Source: Vibrio ishigakensis (GTDB lineage Bacteria; Pseudomonadota; Gammaproteobacteria; Enterobacterales; Vibrionaceae). From it: a stretch of DNA of 64,000 nucleotides. Each line of letters starts with the position of its first letter. Position 1 is the stretch's first letter. The DNA is taken from the NCBI RefSeq assembly GCF_024347675.1, contig NZ_AP024882.1, positions 1,054,001-1,118,000 of the forward strand. Reading direction: 5' to 3'. The position numbers and the translations under genes were made by a program. Below, piece after piece: positions 40,368 through 50,013 of this stretch. A model generated the notes under the pieces. It was given only the letters and a program-made list of their open reading frames with translations, searched no databases and was not told the origin of the DNA.

Positions 40368-41015
40368 ATGACGACTCCTTATCAACGTAAAGACCACGAC
40401 TCGGTATCTAGTGATGTGGTGTGGCACAACTCAACCGTGACGCACGCAGACCGAGTAGCTCTTAAACTACAGCAATCGGTGTGCTTGTGGTTTACCGGCC
40501 TCAGTGGCTCAGGTAAATCAACAGTGGCAAACGCTGTTGAGAGTAAACTCCTGCAAATGGGTAAACACAGCTATCTTCTCGATGGTGATAATGTGCGCCA
40601 CGGTCTAAACAAAGACCTCGGTTTTTCTGATGATGACCGCGTGGAGAACATTCGCCGCATTGGTGAAGTAGCTAAGCTATTTGTGGATGCGGGCAATATT
40701 GTGCTGACTGCGTTCATCTCCCCGTTCGTCTCCGACCGCCAGCAAGTGCGTGATTTGATGCAAGACGGCGAATTTCTAGAAGTGTTTGTGGACACTCCTC
40801 TTGAGGTGTGTGAAGCGCGCGACCCGAAAGGTTTGTATAAAAAAGCCCGCGCCGGCGAAATCAAACACTTCACAGGAATCGACTCTGAGTACCAAGCGCC
40901 AGTGAATCCTGAAATTCACCTCAAAACCGAGAACCTAAGCATCGAAGCGTGCGCCGATTTTGTGGTTGCTGAGCTTGAGAAAAAAGGCTACCTGCAACTT
41001 AAGGAAGAAGCGTAA
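40368..41015 (+). CDS. cysC: Adenylyl-sulfate kinase CysC, copy 2
   Basis: Complete APS kinase of 215 residues with P-loop GLSGSGKST at 44-52. It makes PAPS, here most likely for the sulfotransferases encoded downstream in the same operon. It differs from the window's first copy at only four residues over the shared 199. The ATG at 40368 lies six bases after the cysD stop, and its own stop overlaps the DHH gene by one base. Confidence 0.97.
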   Translation: MTTPYQRKDHDSVSSDVVWHNSTVTHADRVALKLQQSVCLWFTGLSGSGKSTVANAVESKLLQMGKHSYLLDGDNVRHGLNKDLGFSDDDRVENIRRIGEVAKLFVDAGNIVLTAFISPFVSDRQQVRDLMQDGEFLEVFVDTPLEVCEARDPKGLYKKARAGEIKHFTGIDSEYQAPVNPEIHLKTENLSIEACADFVVAELEKKGYLQLKEEA

Positions 41016-41983
41016 TGCATTACGACGTTTTTAATGGCGATGCCGACGGCATCATTGCGCTGCTTCAACTTCGCTTTGCGGAGCCAAAAGACTCGACACT
41101 GATTACCGGTGTGAAGCGTGACATCAAACTGCTTAAGCAAGTGGATTGCGATAAAGCAACTTCGGTAACGGCGCTGGACATTTCTATGGAGAAGAATCTG
41201 CCGGAGCTTGAAGCCCTGCTTAAACAAGATGTGTCTGTGTTTTACTGCGACCATCACCGCAGTGGTGATATTCCGCAGTCAGACAAGCTTGAAGCGCTTA
41301 TCGATTTAGATGCTGAAGTCTGCACCAGCTTGTTGATTAACCAAAAGCTGGGCGGTCAATACGCAAAGTGGGCTGTCGCAGCCGCGTTTGGTGACAACCT
41401 GTTTGCCTCAGCGCAAAAACTCGCAACTGAGATTGGTCTCTCGGATTCAGAAACTGAGTTCCTGAAAGAGCTTGGCACGCTCATCAATTACAACGGTTAT
41501 GGCGCAAGTCTTGAAGACCTGCACATTGAACCGGCTGAACTGTACCGACAGCTTAGTCACTTTGAAGACCCGCTTGCTCTGCTTGATAATGAAACTTCAC
41601 CTTATCACGTGCTTAAGGCCGGTTACGCGCTAGACCATGAGAAGGTGACCAGCATAGAACCGTCGCACAGTGACCCGCAGTGCAAAGTGTTTGAGCTTCC
41701 ATGTGACGCATGGGCACGTCGCATCAGTGGCGTGTTTGGTAACGAGCTAGCCAATCAAAGCCCAGAGTTGGCCCATGGCGTGTTAACGCTAAACTCAAAT
41801 GGTCAAGATTACACCGTTAGTGTGCGTGCACCGCTGAATAACCGTGTAGGTGCCGATGAGATTTGCTCGTCATTCCCAACAGGGGGAGGGCGCAAAGCGG
41901 CTGCTGGTATCAACCAATTACCGAAAGGTGATGTCGCTAAGTTTACGCAAGTGCTGAGCGACTTCTACAAGTCATCCAACTAA
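41015..41983 (+). CDS. DHH-family phosphoesterase, copy 2 (possible pAp phosphatase)
   Basis: Same 322-residue protein as at 613, with about 16 substitutions and all key residues kept (NGDADG, YCDHHRSGD with DHH at 79-81, and the glycine-rich GGGRKAAAGI). Its retention in a PAPS-making and PAPS-using operon strengthens the idea that it hydrolyses pAp, the sulfotransferase by-product. It is the more diverged of the three repeated proteins, yet most changes are at surface-like positions. Confidence 0.85.
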   Translation: MHYDVFNGDADGIIALLQLRFAEPKDSTLITGVKRDIKLLKQVDCDKATSVTALDISMEKNLPELEALLKQDVSVFYCDHHRSGDIPQSDKLEALIDLDAEVCTSLLINQKLGGQYAKWAVAAAFGDNLFASAQKLATEIGLSDSETEFLKELGTLINYNGYGASLEDLHIEPAELYRQLSHFEDPLALLDNETSPYHVLKAGYALDHEKVTSIEPSHSDPQCKVFELPCDAWARRISGVFGNELANQSPELAHGVLTLNSNGQDYTVSVRAPLNNRVGADEICSSFPTGGGRKAAAGINQLPKGDVAKFTQVLSDFYKSSN

Positions 41984-42071
41984 GAATTTAAGTGCCCGCA
42001 TAAGCGAGCACTAACAACAGAATTTAGGTGTGGGCAGGTAAGCCCCACCAAGAATACATTAGGAGAGTGTT

Positions 42072-43481
42072 ATGTCTCATAGCTCTGAGCTAATCGCAAC
42101 GGATATCGAAGGGTATCTGAAAGTACATGAAAACAAAGACCTGCTTCGCTTTTTAACCTGCGGTAACGTGGATGACGGTAAGTCTACTCTAATTGGTCGT
42201 CTGCTTTACGATTCAAAATTGATTTATGAAGACCAAATGGCAGCGATTGAGAAAGATTCTCAAAAGTTCAACACCACCGATGAAGCGTTTGACCTAGCAC
42301 TGCTAGTAGACGGCCTTCAATCAGAGCGTGAGCAAGGCATCACCATTGATGTGGCTTATCGTTATTTCTCAACAGATAAGCGTAAGTTCATCATTGCCGA
42401 CACTCCAGGGCACGAGCAGTACACGCGTAACATGGTAACCGGTGCATCAACGTGTGAACTAGCAATCGTAATGGTCGATGCGCGTCACGGTATTCAAACG
42501 CAAACCCGTCGTCACAGCTACATCTGTAGCCTTCTAGGCATTAAGCACATCATTGTGGCCATCAACAAGATGGACTTGATGGATTACAGCCAAGAGGTGT
42601 ATCAGAAGATTAAAGCGGATTACCGTGAGATGGCGAAGAACTTCAACATTGATGACATTCGTTTTGTGCCTATCTCTGCACTAAATGGCGATAACGTGGT
42701 GAACCCAAGCGAAGCGATGGACTGGTACCCGGGTGCTACCCTAATGAAGTTGCTTGAAACGGTGAAAGTCGACCAAGACAAAGACACCGAGCACATGCGC
42801 TTCCCAGTACAGTACGTGAACCGTCCGAATCTCAACTTCCGAGGTTTCTGCGGCACATTGGCATCCGGTCTTGTTCAAGTGGGAGACGAAGTAACGGCGC
42901 TACCATCAGGCAAGCAATCTCGCATCAAGTCTATCTATACTTTTGATGGTGAACTTGAAACGGCACGCCCAGGCCAAGCAATCACGATTACCCTTGAAGA
43001 TGAAATCGATGTGTCTCGCGGCGACATGCTAGTACATAACGGTCATGAGCCAAGTGTGACTAACAAAGTACAAGGTCATGTAGTGTGGATGGGAGAGAAC
43101 CCAATGCGCACGCACAAAGAATACACTTTCAAGTTCGCAACAAAATCGTGCACGGGTAAAGTCACGGCAATCCCTCACAAGGTAGATGTGAACACACTTG
43201 AAAAGCACGCCGAGAACAGCGAAACGCTAGAGCTTAATGAAATCGCACTGGCTGAGATTTCTTTAACGGACAAGATTGCAGTAGATACATACCAAAGCCT
43301 TCCTCAAACAGGTTCATTCGTTGTAATCGACCGCCACACTAATGTAACTGTCGGTGCAGGTATGGTAGAAACTGTGATTGATGGCACTGAAGAGCAAGGG
43401 CGTGTGTATTCATCAGCCGAGCGCGAATTAAATGCTTATGTGCGTAAATACTTCCCTGAATGGGGTTGTATAGAGTTATAA
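42072..43481 (+). CDS. cysN: Sulfate adenylyltransferase large subunit CysN, copy 2
   Basis: GTPase subunit of ATP sulfurylase, 469 residues, with [14 protein letters not shown] and NKMD intact. The first 330 residues are identical to copy 1; the seven differences cluster in the C-terminal barrel and tail (for example ending GCIEL rather than GCSEI). Only eight bases separate it from the ABC permease gene, with no terminator, so this copy is wired into the capsule operon. Confidence 0.97.
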   Translation: MSHSSELIATDIEGYLKVHENKDLLRFLTCGNVDDGKSTLIGRLLYDSKLIYEDQMAAIEKDSQKFNTTDEAFDLALLVDGLQSEREQGITIDVAYRYFSTDKRKFIIADTPGHEQYTRNMVTGASTCELAIVMVDARHGIQTQTRRHSYICSLLGIKHIIVAINKMDLMDYSQEVYQKIKADYREMAKNFNIDDIRFVPISALNGDNVVNPSEAMDWYPGATLMKLLETVKVDQDKDTEHMRFPVQYVNRPNLNFRGFCGTLASGLVQVGDEVTALPSGKQSRIKSIYTFDGELETARPGQAITITLEDEIDVSRGDMLVHNGHEPSVTNKVQGHVVWMGENPMRTHKEYTFKFATKSCTGKVTAIPHKVDVNTLEKHAENSETLELNEIALAEISLTDKIAVDTYQSLPQTGSFVVIDRHTNVTVGAGMVETVIDGTEEQGRVYSSAERELNAYVRKYFPEWGCIEL

Positions 43482-43489
43482 CGATATAA

Positions 43490-44272
43490 ATGAGAAAGAT
43501 CTTGATTAAAAAATATTATCAGCTCATAGATACTCAAGCAAAGATGAAAATGAAATCTCAAGCTAATAAGCTTGTACTGAGTTATTTATGGTGGGTACTC
43601 GAACCATTATTGTTTGTGGCTCTTTTTTATTTTGTATTTGATTTCCTGCTTAAGAGAGGCGGCGATGATTTCTTTGTTTTCCTTATGGTAGGTAAAATTA
43701 TTTATCTTTGGTTCTCTAAGAGTGTAGTGAGTGCATCAAACAGCCTAAACCAGAATAAAGGGATAATTGGACAACGAGCCATACCAAAATGGGTATTTCC
43801 ATTAGTAAATATACAAGAGAACCTCTATAAAATGATTATTTCTTTTGTGCTTATTTTAATTTTACTCTGGGTACTAGGCTATCCTCCTTATATAGGATAT
43901 TGGCAACTAATTCCGTTAGTTCTTTGTACATATTTACTAATTTGCGGAGTTGGATTTATTTGTGCAGTATTGGTAACTTTCGCTCAAGATTTCTCCAACT
44001 TGATCAGTCTTGCTATGACCGGTGTTATGTTTGGTTCCGGGATATTTTGGGATATTAATAAACTAGAAAGCGAAACTACGAGAGAATTGATATTCACTTT
44101 TAACCCAATGGCAAGTATTTTAGATGGATTTAGGCGGGTTCTGATATATAATCTGCCCTTAAGCCTCGGACACATAGTTACAATAACTGTTTTTTCCATT
44201 CTTGTTCTTATATTCAGCCTATATTTATTTCATAGGTTTAACAATAAGCTAACCAGAACATTATTCTCATGA
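43490..44272 (+). CDS. ABC-2 polysaccharide export permease (KpsM/Wzm/TagG type)
   Basis: An inner-membrane permease of 260 residues with six hydrophobic segments and the family signatures SYLWWVLEPLLFVALFYFVF and GIFWDINKLES followed by NPMASILDGFRRVL. With the next gene it forms the ABC exporter for a completed polysaccharide on its lipid carrier. It starts at ATG 43490, eight bases after cysN, and overlaps the ATPase gene by four bases. Confidence 0.92.
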   Translation: MRKILIKKYYQLIDTQAKMKMKSQANKLVLSYLWWVLEPLLFVALFYFVFDFLLKRGGDDFFVFLMVGKIIYLWFSKSVVSASNSLNQNKGIIGQRAIPKWVFPLVNIQENLYKMIISFVLILILLWVLGYPPYIGYWQLIPLVLCTYLLICGVGFICAVLVTFAQDFSNLISLAMTGVMFGSGIFWDINKLESETTRELIFTFNPMASILDGFRRVLIYNLPLSLGHIVTITVFSILVLIFSLYLFHRFNNKLTRTLFS

Positions 44273-45183
44273 CCGACTCAATAATAAAATGTAATAACGT
44301 TGGATTTAAATATCGCACTAGAGTAGGACTTTTCAATACATTTGAACATACAGCACTCGAAAATGTTAGTTTTGAGGTAAAGAAAGGTGAAGTACTTGGA
44401 ATTTTAGGAAAAAATGGCGCAGGTAAATCGACGTTACTAAAAATCTTAGCGGGTGTCATGAAGCCTGATATGGGCTCAATTGAAGTCGCAACAGGCGCTA
44501 CGGTATCCTTGCTGTCACTCGGATTGGGCTTCAATCAGCAGTTAACTGGCCGAGATAACGTCATCCTAAGTTCAATGTTCAACGGATATAGCAGGAAAGA
44601 AGCAAAGGATTTAGCTAAGAAAATAAAAGAGTTCTCAGAGCTTGGAGAGTTCTTTGAACAACCAGTGCGAACCTACTCTTCTGGTATGCGCTCTAGGCTT
44701 GGCTTTTCTGCAGGTTTAATTACCAAAGTTGATGTTCTTCTGATAGATGAAGTTTTAGCCGTTGGTGATAAAGAGTTTAAACAAAAAGCAGAAGCGGCAA
44801 TGCTAGAACATATTGGAGGCAACGATCAAACGGTTTTATTCGTCTCTCATAGCGAAAGACAGATAAAAAAAGTATGTGATAGAGCATACGATCTAGGAAC
44901 AAAATCCTACGTTCACCTGGACAAACAGAAAATCGATGACAATACCTCCGACATCAACAGGTTTTCATTTGAACGCGAGTCTCTAACACTGCTCCTTAAT
45001 CAAAACTATGATGCTTTCTATAAGACAAATTACGAAAACACCAAAATATTGAGAGATGCTGGTATCTTGTTGATGAATCTAAATCATGCCGAGAGCAAGA
45101 GATACTTGAGCAGAGCAAGAGAGTTAAACCCCAGTGGAAAAGTAATTAATGCATCCCTAGAAATGCTATTAAAAGGTGAATAA
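44269..45183 (+). CDS. ABC polysaccharide export ATPase (KpsT/Wzt/TagH type)
   Basis: The nucleotide-binding subunit, 304 residues. Walker A is GILGKNGAGKSTLLKIL, the signature is RTYSSGMRSRLGFSAGL, and Walker B is VLLIDEVLAVGDKEF, the form typical of polysaccharide exporters. A C-terminal extension of about 90 residues (from ETLTLLLNQNYDAFYKTNYEN) includes a helical, TPR-like stretch rather than the beta-sandwich that reads non-reducing ends in some Wzt proteins. Confidence 0.93.
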   Translation: MTDSIIKCNNVGFKYRTRVGLFNTFEHTALENVSFEVKKGEVLGILGKNGAGKSTLLKILAGVMKPDMGSIEVATGATVSLLSLGLGFNQQLTGRDNVILSSMFNGYSRKEAKDLAKKIKEFSELGEFFEQPVRTYSSGMRSRLGFSAGLITKVDVLLIDEVLAVGDKEFKQKAEAAMLEHIGGNDQTVLFVSHSERQIKKVCDRAYDLGTKSYVHLDKQKIDDNTSDINRFSFERESLTLLLNQNYDAFYKTNYENTKILRDAGILLMNLNHAESKRYLSRARELNPSGKVINASLEMLLKGE

Positions 45184-45184
45184 A

Positions 45185-46321
45185 TTGAAAAGGTTACTGC
45201 TTCATATTGGAAAACACAAGACCGGCACAACAACTATTCAGCAGTTCTTGTTAGATAACAAAAATGAATTAAGACAAAGAAGTTGGGATTACATAAGTAC
45301 TAGAGGGATGAACTCCAACAGTTCGGTAAAAAGAAAAACATCTAGTGGATATGATAGTGATGAGTATTTTAAATGTCACGAAGTTAAAACTGAATTCTTT
45401 ACTAATTTTTTGGAAGAATCTACAGCAGATAATGTAATTATATCTTCAGAGAATTTTGATCTTGTAACTTCAGAGGAAGAAATTGGAAAATTCAAATCAT
45501 ATCTCGAAACATATTTTGAGAAGATCGAAATTTCAGTTTATCTACGTAGACAAGATTTATATGCTATTTCTTACAAGCAACAACGCTCTAAACCTAACAT
45601 ATTTCAAGCCTTTGATAATGAAATATCAGCTTTGCCGTTGATGTCTGAATATGCTAAGAAAATATTTGATTATAATATAACTATTGATAGCTGGGCTAAA
45701 GTTTTTGGAAAAGAAAATATTCGCGTTAGAATATTGGAAAAAGAAAAGCTTTATAAAAATGACTTGATAAAAGACTTCTTAAATCTAATTGATTTAGACT
45801 ATGATTCTTGTTCATTCAAAGAGCCTCGCAACTTGAACGAATCGATGAACCGACTTGAACAAATATCTAATCATCTCTTAAATGAATATGGGATAAATAA
45901 CTTGTCGATTAATAATATAGACAACGATAGTTCTAAACTTCTACCTACTAAAAATGAAGCTATAGCTTTTTATGAGTGCTTCAAACAGTCAAATAAAGAT
46001 TTAAACAAAAAGTATTCGGTTAGTTTGTCCTGTGAGAGCATATTTGAAGAGAACTTTGATAGGTATCCAGACACAGATGTTAATATAACTAGTTCAGAAT
46101 TACATTTAATTTTCAAAGCTGTTCTCGATAAAGCAATCAAAAACAACGAAGACTTGGTTACTGATTCATTGAGGGACCTTGCCATAAGCATCGAAAAGAC
46201 TAACCCCAAAGAGGCGCTTTTTATTATGATGTTAGCGAAGGAAAGAAGGAACGGGACAACAATCAATAGAAAGATTAAAGAGTATCGCCAAGAGCTAAAG
46301 AAATACTATGATTTTAAATAA
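45185..46321 (+). CDS. Putative capsule sulfotransferase
   Basis: From the TTG at 45185 (AAAAGG eight bases upstream) the protein starts KRLLLHIGKHKTGTTTIQQFL, the 5'-phosphosulfate-binding loop of PAPS sulfotransferases (KTGTT). A second element, EISVYLRRQDLYAISYKQQ, fits the 3'-phosphate-binding strand (YLRRQD, then Ser). It has about 378 residues, with a helical C-terminal extension ending in EKTNPKEALFIMMLAKERR. It would move sulfate from PAPS to the exported glycan. A GTG at 45176 is a possible earlier start inside the ATPase gene. It is homologous to the broken gene at 51046. Confidence 0.8.
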   Translation: MKRLLLHIGKHKTGTTTIQQFLLDNKNELRQRSWDYISTRGMNSNSSVKRKTSSGYDSDEYFKCHEVKTEFFTNFLEESTADNVIISSENFDLVTSEEEIGKFKSYLETYFEKIEISVYLRRQDLYAISYKQQRSKPNIFQAFDNEISALPLMSEYAKKIFDYNITIDSWAKVFGKENIRVRILEKEKLYKNDLIKDFLNLIDLDYDSCSFKEPRNLNESMNRLEQISNHLLNEYGINNLSINNIDNDSSKLLPTKNEAIAFYECFKQSNKDLNKKYSVSLSCESIFEENFDRYPDTDVNITSSELHLIFKAVLDKAIKNNEDLVTDSLRDLAISIEKTNPKEALFIMMLAKERRNGTTINRKIKEYRQELKKYYDFK

Positions 46322-48935
46322 GATAAAGAAAGTAATAAGGAATCCGCGTCTAATTACGAAAATTAGATTTTATAGTTTGAGAAAATCTATAGCTACGAAA
46401 CTTGATAATACAACAGTGTATCAATATGGTATAGTTAGCGCTGTATATAATATGGAAAGCTACATAGATAAGTTTATTAGTTCAATCGTTGAACAGTCTT
46501 GTGGGTTTTCTTCTAATATAAAAATAATTTTAGTTAATGACGGTTCAACTGATACAACTGAAAAAAAGATAAAGTTGTGGCAAAGCAAATATCCTAATAA
46601 CATTGTAATTTTAAACAAAAATAATGGAGGACAAGCCTCAGCAAGAAACTTTGGTTTGGATTACATTAAAGATAACAATATACTTTTGGACTTTATTACG
46701 TTTACTGATCCTGATGATTTTTTAAACAAGGATTACTTTAGTCAAATAGATTTTTTGATAAAAAAGAATCCTCAAATCGATATTATTTCCACTAAATTTA
46801 TTTACTATGACGAGGACACCTCAGACGAAAGGGAAACACATCCGCTTAACTTTAAATTCAAAGGAAATAAGCTTACAAGTGATGCAGATAAGATGTCTGG
46901 CTTACAAATGTCGATGTCTACAGCAGTATTCAGAACTGCAAAGATATTTAACATGAGTAAATGGGTTAGTGAAGACATTAAGCCCTGTTTTGAGGATGCA
47001 GAATTTGTCAACAGATTTATAATTGATAATGATGTAAAGAAAGTAGGCCTTTCGAAGAATTCTTTATACTATTATCGACAAAGGTCTTCAAATGATTCTA
47101 CGTTGAATACGACTTGGAGTAAGAAAGAGCACTACAGAGATGTGCTGCAGTATGGATGTTTGGGACTAATAGAGCATTCTAAAAAAGTGAGAGGCGAAGT
47201 TAGCGGTAATGTTAAAAATGCTGTTTTGTATCACCTAATTTGGTATGTTAAACGCTTTGTAGATAATCCAAATTGCATAAACTTCTTAAGTGATAGTGAG
47301 AAGAAAGCTTTCTTCGATCTTCTACATAAAATATTAGCCAATTTTTCTGTCCAAGATATCATAGAGTTTGAGATTTCTAATATATGGTATCTACACAGGC
47401 AAATTTTACTTGTTTTAAGAGACCCCACTGCCACACATATAAATCCAGTAGTTTATTTAAAGGGGATAACTGATGAGGAGTTGATATTTTATTGTGTTTC
47501 AAGACCTAATTCTGTTATTTCAATAACTATAGACGGTAAAATTTTGACCAAGGAACATGTGACTAATAGTGTACGTAGGTTAGATGAGGTCGAAATATAC
47601 AAAGAAAGTCAGATATTGATCCCTTTCGATAATTATTCGAGCAAGGTTGAAGTTTTTATCGATGATTTGCCCTGCACTGTAAAGATTGGTAGTCAATCTT
47701 TACCCGAGATTGTTAATATTTACCAACTTGCTACGCTAAGTAAATATATATCTTCTCAATGTCCGTTGAGCGTCAAACAAAAAAGGTTGATGAAAACTTA
47801 CTATAATGAAATTGGTAAATGTAACCCTATTTACCAAGACGCTGTTATCATTATGGATCGCGACATTGCGGGTGACGATAACGGCGAGCACTTTTATAGA
47901 TACCTAAAAAATAATACTTGCATTAAAAATTTGTACTTCTCTGTACGAAAGGGAACTAAATGCTGGGATAGATTGGAGAGAGAGGGTTTCAATCTTTTAG
48001 AATTTGGTAGTCATGATTACGAACTCGCTCTACTAAACGCTAAATACTTGATATCCTCTCACATGGATAAGTACATAGTTGACTATTTTGGTGACGGTTT
48101 ATTAAGAGATATAACGAATTTCAAGTTTGTGTTTTTACAACATGGTGTTACGAAGGATGATATATCAGCGTGGTGTAATTCAAAAAATATAGATGTTTTC
48201 GTTACTGCAGCTAAGGATGAATACAATAGTATCGTCACTAGTGAATCGAATTATTTGATTAACCCATCAAAAGTTTTGTTAAGTGGGTTTCCAAGACATG
48301 ACGCTCTCATTTCTAGAAATTTAGAGAATAATGATAACGACATGATATTAATTATGCCTACTTGGAGAAAGTCATTAGTTGGGTCTGTAAAAGGTAAGGG
48401 TAACGAGAGAAATATCAACACTGCTTTTAAGTCGTCAGTCTTTCTTCAATGTTGGGACGAGTTACTTAATTCGGCTCAATTGAGAGAACATGCTAATAAT
48501 CTTGACTGTAAGGTTAAGTTTGTTCCTCATCAGAACCTTTTACCTTATCTAGACGATTTTAACATTCCCGATTATATTGAAATTGAAAAAAATGTGGCAG
48601 ATTTTCAGGCACTGTTTACTCAGTGTGAGTTACTGATTACAGATTATTCGTCGGTTGCTTTCGAAGTTGCCTATTTATCTAAATCGGTATGTTACTATCA
48701 ATTTGATAAACATGAAGTCTTTGATAGTGGCCATTTTTATGAGAAAGGCTATTTTGATTACGAAAACGACGGTTTTGGTCCAGTATTTGAAAATGTCAGT
48801 GATTTTGACCTGATAATTGCAAACAACGGGTACAGAGAGGAAAAGTTCGAAGAAAGAAGAAATAACTTTTTCGCTTATCGAGATGGAAAGTGCAATGAAC
48901 GTTTGGCGAAGCACTTGGGGTTCTTACATGATTAG
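46308..48935 (+). CDS. GT2 - glycerophosphotransferase (TagF-like) fusion
   Basis: An 875-residue two-domain protein. Residues about 40-330 are a family 2 glycosyltransferase (YGIVSAVYNMESYIDKFISS, IILVNDGSTD, TFTDPDDFLN). Residues about 520-875 match CDP-glycerol:polyglycerolphosphate glycerophosphotransferases (FVFLQHGVTKDD, ILIMPTWRKSLVG, KFVPHQNL, LLITDYSSVAFEVAYLSKS). It would add a sugar and a polyol-phosphate, giving teichoic-acid-like repeats. No CDP-glycerol synthase is in the window. It overlaps the sulfotransferase gene by 14 bases. Confidence 0.88.
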   Translation: MILNKIKKVIRNPRLITKIRFYSLRKSIATKLDNTTVYQYGIVSAVYNMESYIDKFISSIVEQSCGFSSNIKIILVNDGSTDTTEKKIKLWQSKYPNNIVILNKNNGGQASARNFGLDYIKDNNILLDFITFTDPDDFLNKDYFSQIDFLIKKNPQIDIISTKFIYYDEDTSDERETHPLNFKFKGNKLTSDADKMSGLQMSMSTAVFRTAKIFNMSKWVSEDIKPCFEDAEFVNRFIIDNDVKKVGLSKNSLYYYRQRSSNDSTLNTTWSKKEHYRDVLQYGCLGLIEHSKKVRGEVSGNVKNAVLYHLIWYVKRFVDNPNCINFLSDSEKKAFFDLLHKILANFSVQDIIEFEISNIWYLHRQILLVLRDPTATHINPVVYLKGITDEELIFYCVSRPNSVISITIDGKILTKEHVTNSVRRLDEVEIYKESQILIPFDNYSSKVEVFIDDLPCTVKIGSQSLPEIVNIYQLATLSKYISSQCPLSVKQKRLMKTYYNEIGKCNPIYQDAVIIMDRDIAGDDNGEHFYRYLKNNTCIKNLYFSVRKGTKCWDRLEREGFNLLEFGSHDYELALLNAKYLISSHMDKYIVDYFGDGLLRDITNFKFVFLQHGVTKDDISAWCNSKNIDVFVTAAKDEYNSIVTSESNYLINPSKVLLSGFPRHDALISRNLENNDNDMILIMPTWRKSLVGSVKGKGNERNINTAFKSSVFLQCWDELLNSAQLREHANNLDCKVKFVPHQNLLPYLDDFNIPDYIEIEKNVADFQALFTQCELLITDYSSVAFEVAYLSKSVCYYQFDKHEVFDSGHFYEKGYFDYENDGFGPVFENVSDFDLIIANNGYREEKFEERRNNFFAYRDGKCNERLAKHLGFLHD

Positions 48936-50013
48936 GGCTTCTTTGATTAGAGTACTTAGTTCACTTTGTAGGTATCGACTATTTAGTCTAATGTACGATA
49001 GTTTTGCAAATGTCGTCTTTAATATAAGACAGCTCAACGTAAATTCAAACACTCAAAGAATTAAGGAACCACCTTTTCCAATCGATGTTGTTATAACTTG
49101 GGTAGATAGTAATGATGTGTCATGGAGAAAAAAGCTACACGAATTTAGTGCAATACCTGAACCTCAACGAGGAGTATATGATTCTAAAAGTGAAGAACGT
49201 TTTGATTCCAATGATGAATTGAAATACTTATTACGGTCTATTGCAAAATATGCTAGTTGGGTTAGGAAAATATACTTAGTCACGGACAATCAAAAGCCGA
49301 ATTGGTTGAAGGACTCTGATAAAATTAAAGTTGTGGATCATCGGGATATATTTCTCGATAATACATTTCTACCGAGCTTTAATTCACATGCTATTGAATC
49401 TAATTTGCATCGAATTCCGGGTCTTTCCGAAAATTTCTTATATATGAATGATGATTTCTTGTTTTCGGACTACGTCTCGTATGAGTCCTTTTTCACAGAA
49501 GACGGAAGTAAAACGAAATTCTGTAAGTCTGCTTCAGCTCGAGTCGCTGATAGTATAAATGATTGTGTGGCATCGGTAGACTTTGCGGCTTATAACAATA
49601 AGGCATTTATGCGCAAGAACTACTTAGATAATGTGGATTTCAAATTAAAGCATACCCCAATGGCGCTAAAAAAAAGTGTCATTAAGCTATTCGAACACAA
49701 TCACGAAAATGTAGTTCGACTTAATTCTTCAAATCGATTCCGTAGTCAAAGTGATTACTCTCTTTTGTCTTCGCTAATACATTATTACGGAGAATACAAT
49801 GGCACTGCAGTATCAAGTGATTTAAGATATCTTTACGTATCTCTTTTAGACCCGTTATTTGCGATAAAAATTAACTTCCTCAAGCTTAAAGGCTTTCCCT
49901 GCTGTTGCACAAATGATGTTCCTGGTGATAGAGATCTCAGAAAGCGTAACATCGAACTTTATCACAAAACTATGTTGAAAATATTTCCAGAGAAATCAAG
50001 TTGTGAAAAATAA
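48928..50013 (+). CDS. Stealth-family capsule phosphotransferase, first copy
   Basis: Stealth proteins transfer a sugar-1-phosphate to a sugar hydroxyl, making phosphodiester-linked capsules. Conserved regions are visible: CR1 PIDVVITWVDSNDVSWRKK, CR2 LLRSIAKYASWVRKIYLVTD and LPSFNSHAIESNLHRIPGL with YMNDDFLFSDY, and then FKLKHTPMALKKSV (CR3-like) and FRSQSDYSLLSSLIHYYGEY (CR4-like). The start chosen is ATG 48928 (GGGG upstream), overlapping the TagF stop by eight bases, giving 361 residues; an in-frame ATG at 48817 lies inside that gene. Confidence 0.88.
   Translation: MIRASLIRVLSSLCRYRLFSLMYDSFANVVFNIRQLNVNSNTQRIKEPPFPIDVVITWVDSNDVSWRKKLHEFSAIPEPQRGVYDSKSEERFDSNDELKYLLRSIAKYASWVRKIYLVTDNQKPNWLKDSDKIKVVDHRDIFLDNTFLPSFNSHAIESNLHRIPGLSENFLYMNDDFLFSDYVSYESFFTEDGSKTKFCKSASARVADSINDCVASVDFAAYNNKAFMRKNYLDNVDFKLKHTPMALKKSVIKLFEHNHENVVRLNSSNRFRSQSDYSLLSSLIHYYGEYNGTAVSSDLRYLYVSLLDPLFAIKINFLKLKGFPCCCTNDVPGDRDLRKRNIELYHKTMLKIFPEKSSCEK

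Larger units (their letters stand above)
40403..43481 (+). repeat. Long direct repeat, copy 2 (cysC-DHH-cysN module)
   Basis: Matches 1-3079 at a fixed offset of 40402 bases. In the short stretches I compared, the DNA differs at roughly 4-9% of sites, mostly silent. The repeat extends left of 40403 on this copy (cysC start, cysD, permease), but the corresponding part of copy 1 is outside the window. Confidence 0.95.
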